Source: Pelecanus crispus
Taxonomy: Eukaryota > Chordata > Aves > Pelecaniformes > Pelecanidae
DNA: 64,000 nucleotides
NCBI RefSeq assembly: GCF_030463565.1
Contig: NC_134661.1
Coordinates: forward strand, 7,526,542 to 7,590,541
Direction of reading: 5' to 3'
Below the pieces are notes generated by a model that saw nothing but the letters and a program-made list of their open reading frames with translations, was not told the DNA's origin and ran no database searches. The position numbers and the translations under genes are program-made. Below, piece by piece: positions 63,515 through 64,000 of this stretch (position 1 is the stretch's first letter; every line of letters begins with the position of its first letter).

Positions 63515-64000
63515 GTGAGTGTGTCTGTCTTCTGTCTCGTTCCTTCCCAGCCTGGACAAATGACATCATCCCAAAAATGCAAAACCTGCCCAGCTGGAAG
63601 CTGGCTGAGTAGTGGGAATCTGTGGGAGAGTGTCTGTCCTCTGGGAATGACCATGGCAGTGTGTAGAGGTACTGGGCTTCAGCCCACAAGTCTGCAGTTT
63701 TCTTCTGACCTACAGAGCAAGAGGAGCCCAAAGAAATTCCTGCCCGTGTTCAGGCCTCCATTGCTGGGGCTGTGACACACGCTGCTGTGTTGAGGGCGTG
63801 ACCTGACATGCTGCATTCCTATCATGTGTCTTAGAAAAGAAACATGTAATCCATTTTCTCGAGGGCAGAAGCTACATGAGGGGTAGAAGATTCGTGTGAT
63901 ATTAAGTGCAGTGAAAAGTTATTTATTGTGGCTGCCTTTCCTGTAGATATTCCAGCCATGAAAAATACAGGCTTGGCCCTGATTTCCCTGCCCAGCTCCC

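Overview
This is a stretch of vertebrate nuclear genome, almost certainly from a bird. The genes are multi-exon with GT-AG splicing, the introns are short, several CpG-rich promoters are present, and the one recognisable interspersed repeat is a CR1 LINE fragment of avian type. The gene order CEP164 - BACE1 - RNF214 - PCSK7 is that of human 11q23.3; by recollection the chicken counterpart is microchromosome 24. No virus-like element, CRISPR array, tRNA or rRNA was seen. All exon models come from reading splice sites, reading phase and remembered human protein sequences. No alignment was run.

Layout. Positions 1-880 are the 3' flank and 3' UTR of CEP164. CEP164 (minus strand, coding exons from 35141 down to 881) codes for the centriolar distal-appendage protein needed to start a cilium. 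I resolve 31 coding exons whose phases all join. They give 1674 residues with a 253-codon exon that I do not recall from the human protein, and 1421 without it. A GC-rich bidirectional promoter at about 36490-37011 serves CEP164 leftward and BACE1 rightward. BACE1 (plus, 37012-43812, nine exons, 496 residues) is beta-secretase 1, complete with both catalytic aspartates, a membrane anchor and a dileucine tail. Its first intron opens with a 40-bp minisatellite of 11 copies. The BACE1 3' UTR probably runs to about 46.6 kb and meets, tail to tail, RNF214 (minus, 55494 down to 47073, 15 coding exons, 628 residues), a coiled-coil RING-finger protein. A second CpG-rich head-to-head promoter at about 55.5-56.4 kb separates RNF214 from PCSK7 (plus, from 57051). 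PCSK7 is a proprotein convertase, and the window holds its signal, propeptide and most of its catalytic domain. It is cut by the window edge before the catalytic serine exon.

The arrangement is two divergent promoter pairs joined by a convergent 3' pair. The genes are not an operon. CEP164 acts at the centriole, BACE1 and PCSK7 in the secretory pathway, and RNF214 is an expected ubiquitin ligase.

The observations most worth following are the large extra CEP164 exon, a U12-type last intron and a GC-AG intron in CEP164, an RFX X-box-like site in the CEP164/BACE1 promoter, and the BACE1 intron-1 minisatellite that keeps the exon-1 frame open. I found no new biological system. The long open frames on other strands look like by-products of GC-rich or coding sequence.
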